A DNA stretch of 64,000 nucleotides from Acorus gramineus. Taxonomy: Eukaryota; Streptophyta; Magnoliopsida; Acorales; Acoraceae. Made by a program: the position numbers and the translations under genes. A model generated the notes under the pieces. The model was not told the origin of the DNA and made no database searches. It saw nothing but the letters and a program-made list of their open reading frames with translations. The stretch lies in contig CM060849.1 in the NCBI GenBank assembly GCA_030737835.1, positions 12,605,716 through 12,669,715 on the forward strand, given 5' to 3'. Below, in pieces: positions 11,613 to 23,628 of the stretch (within the stretch, counting starts at the first letter, position 1; each line of letters starts with the position of its first letter).

Positions 11613-12059
11613 TAAAAGATGATGGCGTTGATATGTATGTGCCTTAGCACCTGGTGGTATCTCTCCAGTGGCTATTGAACTGTTGTTGGGCCATGTTGAT
11701 CAAATCCTATTTTGTGTTTTTTTTCCCCTATCAGAAACTTAAAAGAGGAACTCTCATTGACTGTAATCTTAATTGATGCCCACTTAATAGTCTTTTATCT
11801 GTATTGTAATGTGCCGAGAATGTTGATGCCCTTGATTCTTTCAATAAGGATGACATATATCTATGTATGATATGAAACAATACTACTGTAGTTGCCTGCT
11901 GTTGCTTTTTGGTGATGTTACAACAACAATTAAACTAGGAATGATTGGGTATTGTTTTAATCTGTGTATAAGTTGCTGGCTATGCCTCGCACAAAAGTGG
12001 ATGGCCACTTTCTGTATTAGAGTTTTTCATTTGGTTAATTTATGTGGACAATGTTAATA

Positions 12060-13640
12060 GGATAAATTTTGTGTGCTTTTGCAGATTTCTATAAATGGGA
12101 CATTCATTGATGGGTTTTTATTGACAGTCTTATGACCTAACGTACTTGTTTTATAGATTCAATTCTAAATTCAGACATAAGTTTATCCAATAATTAACAA
12201 TTTGGGGATCATTTAAATAAACACCAAAAATAAAAACTCAAAATTTTTTAAATTCAACATAAATTTTTCTGTGCGAACACCAATTGCAATCTAACCAAAT
12301 GAGGCATTACCATTTGAAATGCATACTATTACAACGCCAACATTAAAAAAAAACATTAATTTTAACTATATGATCATTATATTAAATACATAAACATTGG
12401 TGTTATGTGCCTCATATTATATGCTTAGCTATACTTCATCGTCTTCATTATTTTACTCCTGAGTTGGATCATTTTCTGTATCTTTAAAATTTCATGTGAA
12501 TTGACACTCCCTACAAAGAAAGTAGTGTAAAAGCTTCACAAGTCGTCACTATCTCCGCTTATGTCCTTTCAAGGAAATTGAGGCACTGATGTGAAAATAG
12601 TGAAATGAGATTTGAATAAACCAAGTAATCTCTTGTTTACATTCCTCAAGGAAGATGAAGATAAATAACTCTGTGCACACTTTGGGTCACAACCTTGACC
12701 AATCTTAAAGATGGTACCGTTCACCAAGAAGTGAGGATAAAAATTGACACTGATTTGGATAACTAGCATCAATTAAAATATATATATAAAAAAACTAATG
12801 ATAAAAGACAGTTAATTAGCATTTTTCAAGAGAAATAGAGTACTAGTAATTTATACCTCGAGGGACATCTAAACCATTTCTCATTCACAAAACGTCATTT
12901 AACACTTTTGAATAGAGAGTACCACATGGATGAATTCCAATTCAAAAATATTTTTTTTTATTAACAAACCAATATCTTGGTTAAATAATACAAGATTTAA
13001 ATATCCATAGATTGTGTTTTATATGCTCATAATTATTATTGACTGACCATCGAAAACGTAGATAAATTCAATTTTATATTTTATTTTATAGGAAGAAATT
13101 CATATAATCCATTCTAAACTGTCTGAAATCCATATAACCCTTGATTTTTTTTGAAATCCATGTGATCCTCTGAAAATATCTATGTAAATTTAAATAATCT
13201 CTTGAATTATATTTTTATTGACATATTAAGATTATTATGTAAATATTCTATTTAATTAACCCTGACTAAAAACATAGTTATCAAAAAATTTTAACAATGT
13301 GTTAAAAATGTAAAAAAATATCTGTAAATGACGATTTTATCCCTCCCGATAGAATTTTATAATCTACCCGAAGAAGCAAAATCATCACGTACAAATGGTT
13401 TTCTGTATTTTTAATAAATTGTAGGCGATTTTTGATATACTATGTTTTCAACTATGGTTAATCAGACAAAATATTAACTAAATAATTTTAATATATTAAT
13501 AAAAATTTAATTTAAGAAGTTATTTAAATTTACACCGATGTTTTTAAAGAGTTGCATTGACTGTAAAAAAAAGTGAAAGGGATTATATAGATTTCATGGG
13601 TATTTTTCCCTTATTTTATAATAGCGTTCAATAAAAATCA
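12060..13640. other. Intergenic region with a decayed inverted-repeat element
   Basis: There is no supported gene. From about 13090 to 13610 the phrases 'CATATAATCC', 'GAAATCCATATAACCC' and 'AATTTAAATAATCTC' on the left are answered in inverse on the right ('AAGTTATTTAAATTTACACC', 'GGGATTATATAGATTTC'). This marks a decayed relative of the TIR element at 4413-5239. The rest is AT-rich with nothing recognised. Confidence 0.5.
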
Positions 13641-13730
13641 TAATTTGGCTGGTGAGTGAGAATGTAAAAGGAAAATTTTCCTTATAAAAAGTTGATCTTC
13701 CAAAGGAAGCCCTGACAAAGGGAGGGGGAG

Positions 13731-13758
13731 AGAGAGAGAGAGAGGGAGAGGGAGAGAG
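13731..13758 (+). repeat. GA-rich microsatellite in a 5' UTR
   Basis: GAGAGAGAGAGAGAGGGAGAGGG runs directly up to the start codon of the acetyltransferase-like gene. GA/CT-rich 5' leaders are common in plant genes and can bind GAGA-type (BBR/BPC) factors. That role is inference here. Confidence 0.6.
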
Positions 13759-16700
13759 ATGGCAGCGGCAGAGGCCAAGGAAGACGAAGGCATAGTGTGG
13801 AACGAGAGCAGGGGGAGGTTCGAATCACTGGACAAGAAGTCCTATCTCGTCTACGTTTTGAAGAGCTCTTCTTCTTCTTCTTCTTCGACTGATGAGGAGT
13901 CTGTGACGACCATGGACATACTCCACACGTACGTTCCCTCCTCCGCTCGGGGCCAGGGCCTAGCCTCTCGCCTCTGCACCGCCGCCTTCCGCCACGCCCG
14001 CGACCGCCGCTACTCCGTCATCCCCACTTGTTCCTACGTCTCCGTATGTTTCTTTCCTGTCTTGTTCTGTGATTTTCCGCTGATGAGTCTGTTTTAGGTC
14101 TTCTTCAATGGCATGTTCAGTTTATCATCATTGGTTATTGTTATTGTTGTTTTGGATTCAAAGTCGAGAGTTTTAGACATGGTTATAACTTGTTAGTTCG
14201 ATTTTGGGGGGTTAGTCAATTAGGATTTTCATGGATAAAAAGTCCATGTGCATGGATTTCTAAATCCTGAGTTATTCAATCAGGACATCTGGAAAGTTGA
14301 GAGTTTTAGACATGGTTATAACTTGCTAGTTCGATTTATTGTACGCAATATCATTTGTGCTGACTGATCTGGGTCCGTTTGGGGGAGACAATTCCATCAA
14401 CTTATTCACTTGGCCATTTCCTTGGAATTCTTTGAGAAGATGCTCTTGTTTTTATACTGAAGAAATTCTCGACAATTCCCTTATTTTTCCCATTCATAAC
14501 TATTCTTTGTAGCTTTCATTGCTTGTGGATTTTTCACATTTGTTCTGTTATGATTTCATTATGTGTCTCCTCAAATGTTGTTGAGGTCTTTTTCCTATAT
14601 TACAGCTCCAGAGTACATATGAAATGGGTTTCATCTTTGTGTTCACCCATGTGTTGGTATCATATATTGCAATCAGCCCTTTCAATTGATTATAAATGCT
14701 TCTAATCCCATTTTATCCTGCGAGCCTTTGTGGATCTGCTCTTGTTTATTCTCTGTGGAAAGTCTGCTTGGTTTTCTTGTTTTTGTTGACATCCATTCTT
14801 CGTGTGTGTGGATTTGTTATACTGTACTTATTCCCACTTTTTGTTCTGTCTGAAGTCCATGCTTTGTATTTTTGAACACGAGTTAGTTTTTTTATGTCAT
14901 TCACATAATTGGTAGATGGTCTACATAAATGGGATTGCTAACTTGGTGTTGTAATTGTCAACTCTTTGGTTATCTGGTCACAAGCTTTGGCAAGGATTTA
15001 TTTTGTTGAACCACACCTTTCAACCTTTGTTTGTCATTGACCCTTTTCTGTTGAAAATATTGAGTTTGTCCGTTTCAATATTTACGCACATATGGAGGTT
15101 TCTTAAAGGAGTTTCCTTACAGTGATGCATATACTGTGACCTTCCTCTTGGTTTATAAATTTGAATCATCAGCTAAATTTGCTTTGCTTTTACCACGGAA
15201 TTTAGTGAGCTGCCTGTCAACATCCCACAGTGTCCATGAAGTTTGGAAACAGTATGTGATGTAGCGGATTTCTTGTCTATTATAAGCTTTGTGAGATGCC
15301 CATGCCCATTTCACTTATATCTCCTACAAAATTCCTCCAGTTTCATCTTTTAGCAACCTCACCCATCTGTCTCCGCTATACTTACCGATGAACTGGTTTG
15401 GCTGCTGCACCTAGCTTCATTTCAGGCTACATTCATTAAGGAGCTTGCTTGATTGTTAGGGTTACAGAGACCTTCTTTTATAATTCTAATTGCAACTCAG
15501 GGCAAGGTTGCACTTTGGCTCATTTTTCTATTCAGATGAGATTGAACTTGGTTCATAGTACACTATCAGACCCAAACTATGTGGAACTCTAGATTGGAAT
15601 AATCTATATAAGCCATGCTTGAACATTAGCTCATGAATCCATGAAGAGCCCCCCCAACCCCTTCTGTTAGGTGAGTGCTTGAAGTTGAACCCTTGACCTC
15701 ATGGTTGCAAATTTTATAGTAACAATTGAGCTGCAGGTCCAAGTCCCTAACCTGGCTTAAATGAGTATGGAAAAAATATTTGAACAAGCTTGGCCATTTC
15801 ACTTCTTCATTGGACTAACTAATATAAAAGGAGAACAAATATTTTTCTCCTTTGAAATGAGAATTATCATTGGGATGTATGAATAGAATGAAGTAGCACA
15901 TGAGGATAGTCAATAATAAGTTTGTCATCTAGACAGTTCAGTAGTTGCTTTAGTCTTTTGCACAGTTCAGTAGTAGGAGAATCTATAATCCCCTTTGTTG
16001 CATTATCTTTGTATTTGTAAAGTTGACGATTGGGTCTAAGAGATCACAAATCTGAATTGAGGCTGATTTTTCTTGTGTAAGTAGCGTGTTCATTTCTTAA
16101 TTTAATTTTTGGGGATCGTGGAATTGAGAGAGAGAACAATTGTTATCCGTGTAAATGTGGTCAACCATGGATAATATCCCAAAGAAGATATCATTCCAAA
16201 TTTTGACATATCTAATGGGATAAACTTGTCCATGATAATTTTGAGATTTTGTTGAACTTCAATGAGATGATAAGTTGGAAATGATTTCTTGTACTATGTT
16301 TCTCCTTTTTTTGGTAAGACTATGTTCTCTCCTGTGTGTGCTTTCTTTCGAGCCGTATTTTTGTTCCTTCTAAGTGTTGGTTATGAAGCTTAGACACTTC
16401 AATGAACGTGTCGTGTCTGTGTCCAATATATATCAAACACAAGAAAGACATGACACGTGTTCACCATGTCCCATACATATCCAAATCTCAAAAATAAATT
16501 TTCTGAATTTAAACATGCATTGGGCATGATGCGGGGCAACTTTGTAACTTTTTTTCTTAATAACTATAATAAGGTCTATGCTTATGTAAAGACAATGATT
16601 TTAAAACCTTTATTGAGTTGATAGAAGTTTATGGATGCGCTCCTCTTTTTTTCAAATAATTTGAATATAATAATTATATTATTATCATGTCTTTCCTGTG

Positions 16701-16934
16701 TTTCTGTCCTACATTTTATAGATTTCCCAGTCAATATATCCATATAGTTCCATGTTCATGATTCATTGGTTGTTGATTATGTATTGGTTATTTCCATTGA
16801 AAGGCTGTTTTTCCCCTTCTGACATCGATATAACACTGATTAGTAACACTTTTTTGTGGCAGGAGACGTTTCTTCCTCGTAATCCATCTTGGAAACCATT
16901 CATATACACTGAAGATAAGAAATCAAGTCTGTGA
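13759..16934 (+). CDS. GNAT-fold N-acetyltransferase-like protein (plant NATD1-like, At1g21770-like)
   Basis: Two exons, 13759-14043 and 16863-16934 (phase 0, GT-AG), encode 118 residues. This small acyl-CoA N-acyltransferase (GNAT) is the short form related to animal NATD1. The acetyl-CoA-binding signature RGQGLAS is at residues 64-70 after the strand MDILHTYVP. The family's C-terminal core CSYVS/ETFLPRNPSW spans the splice junction, with the intron falling exactly between Ser95 and Glu96. A run of eight serines (about 36-43), coded by a TCT repeat, replaces the shorter loop of relatives. Lys in the N-terminal tail and the missing signal peptide suggest a soluble protein. The substrate is unknown. 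The start is the only ATG that gives the family N-terminus and directly follows the GA-rich leader. The 2.8-kb intron holds repeats. As I recall, the Arabidopsis orthologue is At1g21770. Confidence 0.93.
14166..14338 (+). repeat. Direct repeat of about 40 bp in the acetyltransferase intron
   Basis: GAGAGTTTTAGACATGGTTA and the next 20 bases occur at 14166 and again at 14299, nearly identical and 133 bp apart. This is likely a local duplication within the intron. Confidence 0.8.
16385..16640. repeat. Dispersed repeat in intron, related to 21930-22180
   Basis: The series 'GACACTTCAATGAACGTGTC', 'GTGTCTGTGTCCAA', 'GACACGTGTTCACC' and 'CATGCATTGGGCATGATGCG' resembles, in the same orientation, 'ACACTTCAATAGGCATGATG', 'TGTCTCTGTCCAATGG' and 'ATATGCGTTGGATGAAGG' near 21955-22060. 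Such GACACGTGTC-rich repeats are frequent in plants. No TIRs or target duplication were resolved. Confidence 0.5.
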
Positions 16935-17006
16935 AAATGTCAGTTCTTGCTGTATGAACTTCAATACTGTAATCATGGAGGTAAACATTATGGTCCTGGT
17001 CCATAG

Positions 17007-17632
17007 CATAGTTGTCTGGGCAGCTAGGCGAGCCTAGGCGGTGGCCAACCGCCTAGCCGCCTAGGTGGTGTTTAATTAAGATTTTATTATTTAAATTGGT
17101 AATTATATTAAAGTTTATTATCTGCTTATCCATTTTTTAATTTTTTCAGGAATATTACTTAAAATGAAGAATGTTATTTATAAATAAAGAACACACGGAT
17201 GTAATTTATTGGTGTATGTCCATTTCAACAAAATTAATATAATCTAATCTTAGTGGCATTAAAGAAGAAGAAAAGGGGAAAGAGATTGAGGGAGAATGAG
17301 ATAAGAGTTCAGAAATTTTGAAGAGAGATAGGAGGGAGAGACAAAAAATCAATAGAGACTCACTTGGGACCGAGAGAATTCGCTGCATTGTTGGCCAGTA
17401 GAGTAGGTGATGTTTCAATCTTTCGATTGTGTTTTTTTTTCTTTTATTTTTGAGGTTAGGGAGGGATTGGGCGGGCTAGGTGTGATTAAGGCGGGCTAGG
17501 CGTGATTTAGGGGGGTAGGCGGACCCAGGCGCCCGCTTAATTAACATGCTATTAGGCGGGCGGTCACCTAGATCCATCTGGACCGCTTAGTCGCCTAGGC
17601 GGCGCCTAGGTGATGGCGTCCAGACAACTATG
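17007..17632. mobile_element. Non-autonomous hAT element with 8-bp target duplication
   Basis: A 626-bp element has perfect 13-bp terminal inverted repeats, CATAGTTGTCTGG at the left and CCAGACAACTATG at the right. It is flanked by an exact 8-bp duplication GTCCATAG (16999-17006 and 17633-17640). An 8-bp duplication is the mark of the hAT superfamily. The subterminal regions are rich in GCCTAGGCGG-type motifs in both orientations, as expected for transposase-binding sites. There is no transposase. It lies just 72 bp downstream of the acetyltransferase stop codon and so could lie in that gene's 3' UTR. Confidence 0.92.
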
Positions 17633-17640
17633 GTCCATAG

Positions 17641-18426
17641 TTAAGTAGGTCCATTGTGCAGATTTGAGCCCCCGAGTTTGTCCACCTTAATTGTTCATCC
17701 TTCCTTCCAACTTTGAGGTGACATGGATCTCATTAATAAATAAAAATGTTGTGATGGCATATATGTATTTGTTGTACAATACAGTGGTTATGATTTTCTA
17801 TCAAAATATGTAGAAATTATGACTTTATATGCAAAGAACTAATTTGGAAGGATTGCTTTCCTTATAGTTCAGCAAAACTAGTGAAGAAAATTTGATATAT
17901 AGTTTGTGTGTGTATTTTTCTCTCTCCCCATTTCTGCAGCACTTTGGTGTACCGAAAGTGAAATCTGATCCGAGCAACTCAATATGGTCTAATCACAAAG
18001 AAAGAGAGAAGAAAAACTAGTTTTCAGGTTCTCAAGATGAAACCCTGATCTTATTCTTTTGCATGTTTCAATAAAAATGCAGATTTTCTGTGCGGTTGTG
18101 GTTTGGTTGAGTTCAGAACCTCGCATTATGGTGGGTCTCAATTCTTTAAGCTCTATTTGGATGGGAGAGTAAGAGAGAAATAAATGAAATATAAATATCA
18201 AATTAATTGATATTTGTGAGAACTTCTGGTTCACATTGATGTATAATATTTAAATTTTAATAAAAGATGACAATTATAGAACAGTTACATGAAAAATAAA
18301 TAATCAAATGATAGATGCCGCATACTATTACATTAAAATTTGCATGTCATTAATTTTTGATATTCATTAAGAACTCATTGATACAAACCTTTCTCTTTAA
18401 CAAAGTAGCTTCTCGTGCTGATAACG
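17641..18426. other. Intergenic region, no gene
   Basis: AT-rich sequence between the hAT element and a fossil LTR. No coding or RNA gene is supported. It may include the distal 3' end of the acetyltransferase transcript. Confidence 0.4.
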
Positions 18427-18752
18427 TGTTGTAAACTAAGTAAAATATAACTACATAAACAAAGCACACAAGCATATAAAAGAGAAGTAGAGAGAGATTC
18501 TTATTCACTATTTTGTTGGTTGATTGAATACAGAAAACCCCTCTATTTATTTGGTGCATAGAGGAATCCCAAAGGTGGAGAGTTACAAGTCTATAGAGGT
18601 GAGGGGGAGATAGTGGGGTGATTAACATAGGAGGGTTATGGAGTTGAATGAGGGGGTTATGGAGTTGAAGAGTGGGGGAGGTTATGGGAGAGAAGTGGTG
18701 GTTATCCACCATATTACCTTTTACTTTTTAGTTCCCCTAACAAGATCCAACA
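18427..18752 (-). mobile_element. Fossil LTR with adjacent primer-binding site (copia-like)
   Basis: On the minus strand the 326-bp unit starts TGTTGGATCTTG and ends TTTACAACA. It is followed at once by CGTTATCAGCACGAG, the primer-binding-site phrase widely seen next to 5' LTRs of plant copia-type elements. A TATA-like AAATAAATAGAGG lies in its middle. No internal coding region or second LTR was found nearby, so it is a broken remnant. Family assignment is by the primer-site phrase only. Confidence 0.6.
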
Positions 18753-20765
18753 ATCATCCCTTATTCAACCTAAAAAAGGCTAAACATCCCTTTATCTTCC
18801 TTTTTTAAAATTCCACATCGCTTCACAATCACCACCTCTTCTTTATCAATCACTACTTTTTCTACGTAGTTAAAGACCTGCAATGCAAACAATTCCAAGA
18901 GAAAGAAGTGATGATTGACAGAGGGAGGAAGAAAAAGATACAGAAGAGGAATAAAACAATAAATTTTATTTTAATAATTCTAACTGATTCCCTGAAAGTT
19001 AATAAAACAAATCATATCTTAACTAAATAAATCATCCAAACAGATCAAAACTCTATAAATCTCTTAATATTACGTTGTCTATTTTACAATTCAAAATATA
19101 AACTGCACATGTTTTCATTTTTATAAAAAAAACTCAGTTATGCTACTTGGGTCCCAAGAATTAGACTCCATTTATAAACTCCATTATGTGTCATGTTATG
19201 ATAGATTGCTTGTTTGATTTTTACCAAAAATAGAAAATGCAAAGTGCACAAATACCTTTTATTTAAATCCAGTGTATCCGTCCCATGTAACCACTTCCCA
19301 CCATTTCTGAAAAAAGATTTAAATGGTTAAGTTAATTTCAATTATCTAGGGTGGTTTATGAAAATTTTCAACCGTTTCGTCCACTAGTTCAAAAATTCCA
19401 CCTCCAAAATCCCCTGTATTTTCAAATGTATCTGAAAATGTAACTGAATACCTGTATTCCTCATATTCAAATTACAGAAATAAATGCAACAGAAATCCCA
19501 TTATAAAATCAGAATACTCATAAACACTTTAAACTCGAGTTTAAAAATCCAGGTACATATTGAAATGTAACTGATTCGGACAATACATTGCATAATGTAA
19601 CAGACCCAAACAATATATTGCATACAAAATCTTCAAAAAAAAAAAATTGCATACAAAGATCAGTTATATTTAAATAGTAAAGTCAGTTACATTTAAGAAT
19701 GTAACTAACTTTGAAAATTAATACATATAAAAGATTAGTTTCATTTCAAAACAATGTATTTGGCTTTCAAAAAATAAAACATATAGCATAAGATTAGTTT
19801 AAAATGTAGACTCTCAACAAGAATATATATATAAAAAATACAATGTATATAAATGTAAAAGAACATTTTGTTATGAAATCTGAGTTTTCCAACAAAAAAA
19901 AAATGTTTAAACGAATTAGATGATTTATTATAAAATCTGAGTTTTCCAACAAAAAAAAATGTTTAAATGAATTTACATGATTTATTTTAGATCATCTAAA
20001 AAAAAGCATTAAAAAATAACAAATTCAATAAAATGTAAATATATAAATCACTTCATTGATTATGAATGATTAAAAATCAATTATAGGAATTAGAAGAAGA
20101 AAAACGTGAATGATAAGTGTAATAATTGTAACCGACTCCTCGATTGTGGGGAGCAATTAGCTAAAAAGGGACAAAACAATATAAAAGGTCTCTAATAGAG
20201 CTTAAAAGATGAGACCTAAGAATTATTATTGAAAAAAATTATATATCTCATGTATGTAATTTTATAAAAAAATGAAATATATACTCCAAGGATGATATCA
20301 TTTATAAAAAATATTAAAAAAATCAATAAAATATATACCTCATCACAGTGAGTGAAAGAGGCTAATGACGAATATTAAATTGCATTTGCGACTATAAAAG
20401 TGACGTGAGTGTAACAGATCTCAAAAAAAAATAGTGAAAGACAAAAGTGCAGGGAACCAAGCCACTTCAACAAAAATGTAAAGATTTTCACTACTGTATT
20501 GTTTTGTATGCCTGTTATAGTGTTATTACACCTACAATGAAAAACATAAATCTGGTGATGCCTAGGTATAACAGTACATGACAGTTCTATTTACAGGCAC
20601 TATTCACTAAGAATTGCACAGAAGACATGGGTACCTTTTCCACTATAACAAACTCTGGAGGGAAAAACAAGACAAACAATAAAGATGAGAGGAGGAGGGA
20701 TGCTTGCCATAGATACACAGATAGTTGAACGTATGCAACAACAGAAACCTCCAAGGTTTTGAGCA
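18753..20765. other. AT-rich intergenic region with TGTAAC-rich tract
   Basis: There is no gene. Between about 19430 and 19800, TGTAAC/GTTACA words recur, as in the tracts at 29950-30440 and 35890-37200. An imperfect tandem duplication of about 57 bp (phrases AAATCTGAGTTTTCCAAC) lies at about 19876-19985. The last 300 bp probably include the 3' UTR of the minus-strand F-box gene. Confidence 0.5.
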
Positions 20766-23586
20766 TCAACCGGGAACATAGAAATCCATCTTTTCCACTG
20801 GAAGATTCAGAACTGATGTTTCCACCTGAGCCATGTGTAGTAGAAAAAATTAATATACTTGTATTGCCTTCGGAAAAAAAATGCATACAACACCAAATGC
20901 TTTCCCCTCCATCGAAAACTTGATTTCTCCATGTGTGAAAAAAAGTCGATTATGAGTTCTTTTTGCTTATATCCTGCTCTGCAGATTTTATTGGCTTAAT
21001 TAACTTCCGAGTAGCATTTGATTAAAAATTCCAATATTTGTGAATGTCAATAGAACAGATTGTTATAACAATGTAAAAATAGACCTTTTGTAGGTCCGAA
21101 TCCGTCAACTGTTAGCATCCCCTCTTCCTCCCAGGACAAGAAATATTTCAAAGGGCTATCAACGTGAAAACCATTTTTGCAAGGCCGGAAATACTAAGGT
21201 GAAAGACAATAGTTGACAGTCAAGAACCTCCAATTACATAGTTATGGTATTCTCTGGATGGTCAAAAAAATATTCACTCTGGATGGTCAAAAAAATATTC
21301 AGAGATGATATAGCATCACTCCAAACTACAACCATGGGAAACCCTTCTTAAATACATGATAAGTCATGAAATAGATGGTGTTCAACATTACCTTAAACAG
21401 TTCACATTATCAAGAATCATCAAAGTAGGAACAGTAAAATGACATGACAGGAAAAGAAGAAAACAAGAACCCACAGTATAAAAATGTGCTGACCATCATG
21501 AAAATGAGGTATGACTAAAGGATGATAGAGTGAGATATTTGAATTCCTCTATGCTTTGACAATGGCACATCATATGAGTGGATCACACTTGCCACAAAGT
21601 GTTCAGTGGTTTAACCTTAGAGAAAGGCATGACAAACTCCTCAAAACCATGTATCAATCTAGTTAAAAGTGTGTTACACCATGACATAATCCACCAGTCA
21701 AGGGTACACATCAAAATAAGGATATGAACCTATATTAGATGTAGAAATAATGAGGATCACGAAGTTTGTGCTTTTTTTTTTTTTTTTTGAAAATTGGTGC
21801 CTTGGTGCCTGTGGGGTTTGATTCCTTACCTCTTTTTTAGATAGGGGATGCTAATGTATAAGGAAACAAGTATACTGTTTTCGTAAAGGTTTTAAAGGGT
21901 CCATGTATCATTAAATAGTGCACTGTCATGTGCTAGGAAGCACAATTGCACAAACACTTCAATAGGCATGATGTGTCTCTGTCCAATGGAACAAGACAAA
22001 ACACGCGTCTGACACATGCAAATCAATTTATTTTTGGATTTTGAATATGCGTTGGATGAAGGATGGATACAGTGCGAACAAACCACACTTGTAGATTTTA
22101 ACGGTATAAGAATGGATACAGTGCATGATGTTGAAATCTTAATAAAGTTGATTGTTGAGATATTATTGTAGCTATATCAACAGTTTATAGTCCTTGAAGC
22201 TCACTATTTTCTTTTCTTTTTTTGCAAATAATTATATTGTATAACATACATAATCATATCGATCCAAACTCTCATGTGATAATTGGGAATATATATATAT
22301 TATAATTATAACCCTAGAAAAAATTCATGCTTATCAAATGACCCAATTTAAGCAAGAGTTACCCCACAATTCAAATGCTTTTTAAATGCTATCTCCCAAA
22401 AGGTCCTTGTCAAATTGGATTTTGTATATTGCAATCAGACCCCCCACATAAACAGATATTTAATTGAAAGACTAATAAATGGCACTTTTGCAAATTGACC
22501 ACACTAAGAAATTACCTATGCAAGTTGCATACACCATGAGTGCATTCAAACAGTATTTATATGAAAGAAATCAAGAAAGATCAGAAATGTTCCCAAAGGT
22601 AGACCAATCAATGGAAGGTCCACTAAATTGAACAAATAATAATAAAGAAGTGTGTATAATTGACAGTGAATACTCTAAGAACCTTGTAAATATTTCCATC
22701 AACTGATGAAATGTATCTGGTCAATAAATAAAAACCAAAAATAGAAAATGGACATACCTCTTCAAATGGGACAAAGACAAAAGGTGCTAATCCCCTTCTA
22801 TGTGAAATGGCAGGCACATCAGGGTTGTGTGTCTCATCCTCCCGCCATCCCTCCACTATTCCCAGCATATCATCGCCTCCATCCTTCAGTTCACTGTCAT
22901 TTAAGCCACTTGTAACAAGAGATAGGACATCTAGTCGATTGTTGGCACCCACAGTGGTTCCTCTCAGCCTGTAAAAAATCACCAACTGTTGACATCTCCT
23001 ATATTTAGTAAGGATACATATCCAAAAGCTTAGAATAAATAATCAGAATTGAGTAATCATTGTTATTAGCATGTATGAGTAAACAGTGGGACCTTAGGCG
23101 CATTCGTAACACAGTAGGATTCACACCAGGATACATGATGGCAGCTTCCACCTTCAAAGAAAAGAAAAAACAGATAGATTATGGTTGCACCTCTCGTATA
23201 AATTGAGGAGGATTCACTTGCAAGGTAATCATATATAGACCAAAACGCAATTAGATCTTGTTTTCTGATGAATGATGAACAATTAGGCCCTGTTTGTGCC
23301 TAAGATACAATGAGAAAATAAACCAATAGTCAAACATAAACATGCATAATGAAGAGGGGATGAGAATATTTTCCGTTTGGCTCTTGAAAAATGTTTGTAT
23401 TGAAGGAGATGGAATATATTGTCCCTTTGAATTCCTCCTCTTATAGCTCTGAAAACAAAATTTCAAAGGTCTTAGAGAGTGATGGAATGAGGGAATATTT
23501 TTCCTCCTAATAAGTGGCAAAACCCCTCAAAACAAAGTAAAATATTGGTAAAAGAGATTTTTTTTCCTGTATTTCCCTTCCTTTCC

Positions 23587-23628
<42 letters not shown>

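Larger units (their letters stand above)
7925..11915 (+). repeat. Right arm of the inverted duplication carrying VHA-c
   Basis: This matches 590-4020 in reverse complement, from about 120-250 bp upstream of the start codon through the 3' UTR. It is longer than the left arm because its second intron carries at least two insertions absent from the left arm (8816-9026 and 9753-9918) and a strongly diverged stretch at about 10305-11100. Confidence 0.85.

Noticed and set aside
11036-11647. 203-codon plus-strand frame overlapping VHA-c copy 2 exon 3
   Set aside because: It runs through intron 2 in a different frame from the true exon. The twin arm does not keep it.
18350-18712. 120-codon minus-strand frame
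   Set aside because: It lies inside a fossil LTR and is low-complexity. It matches no protein family.
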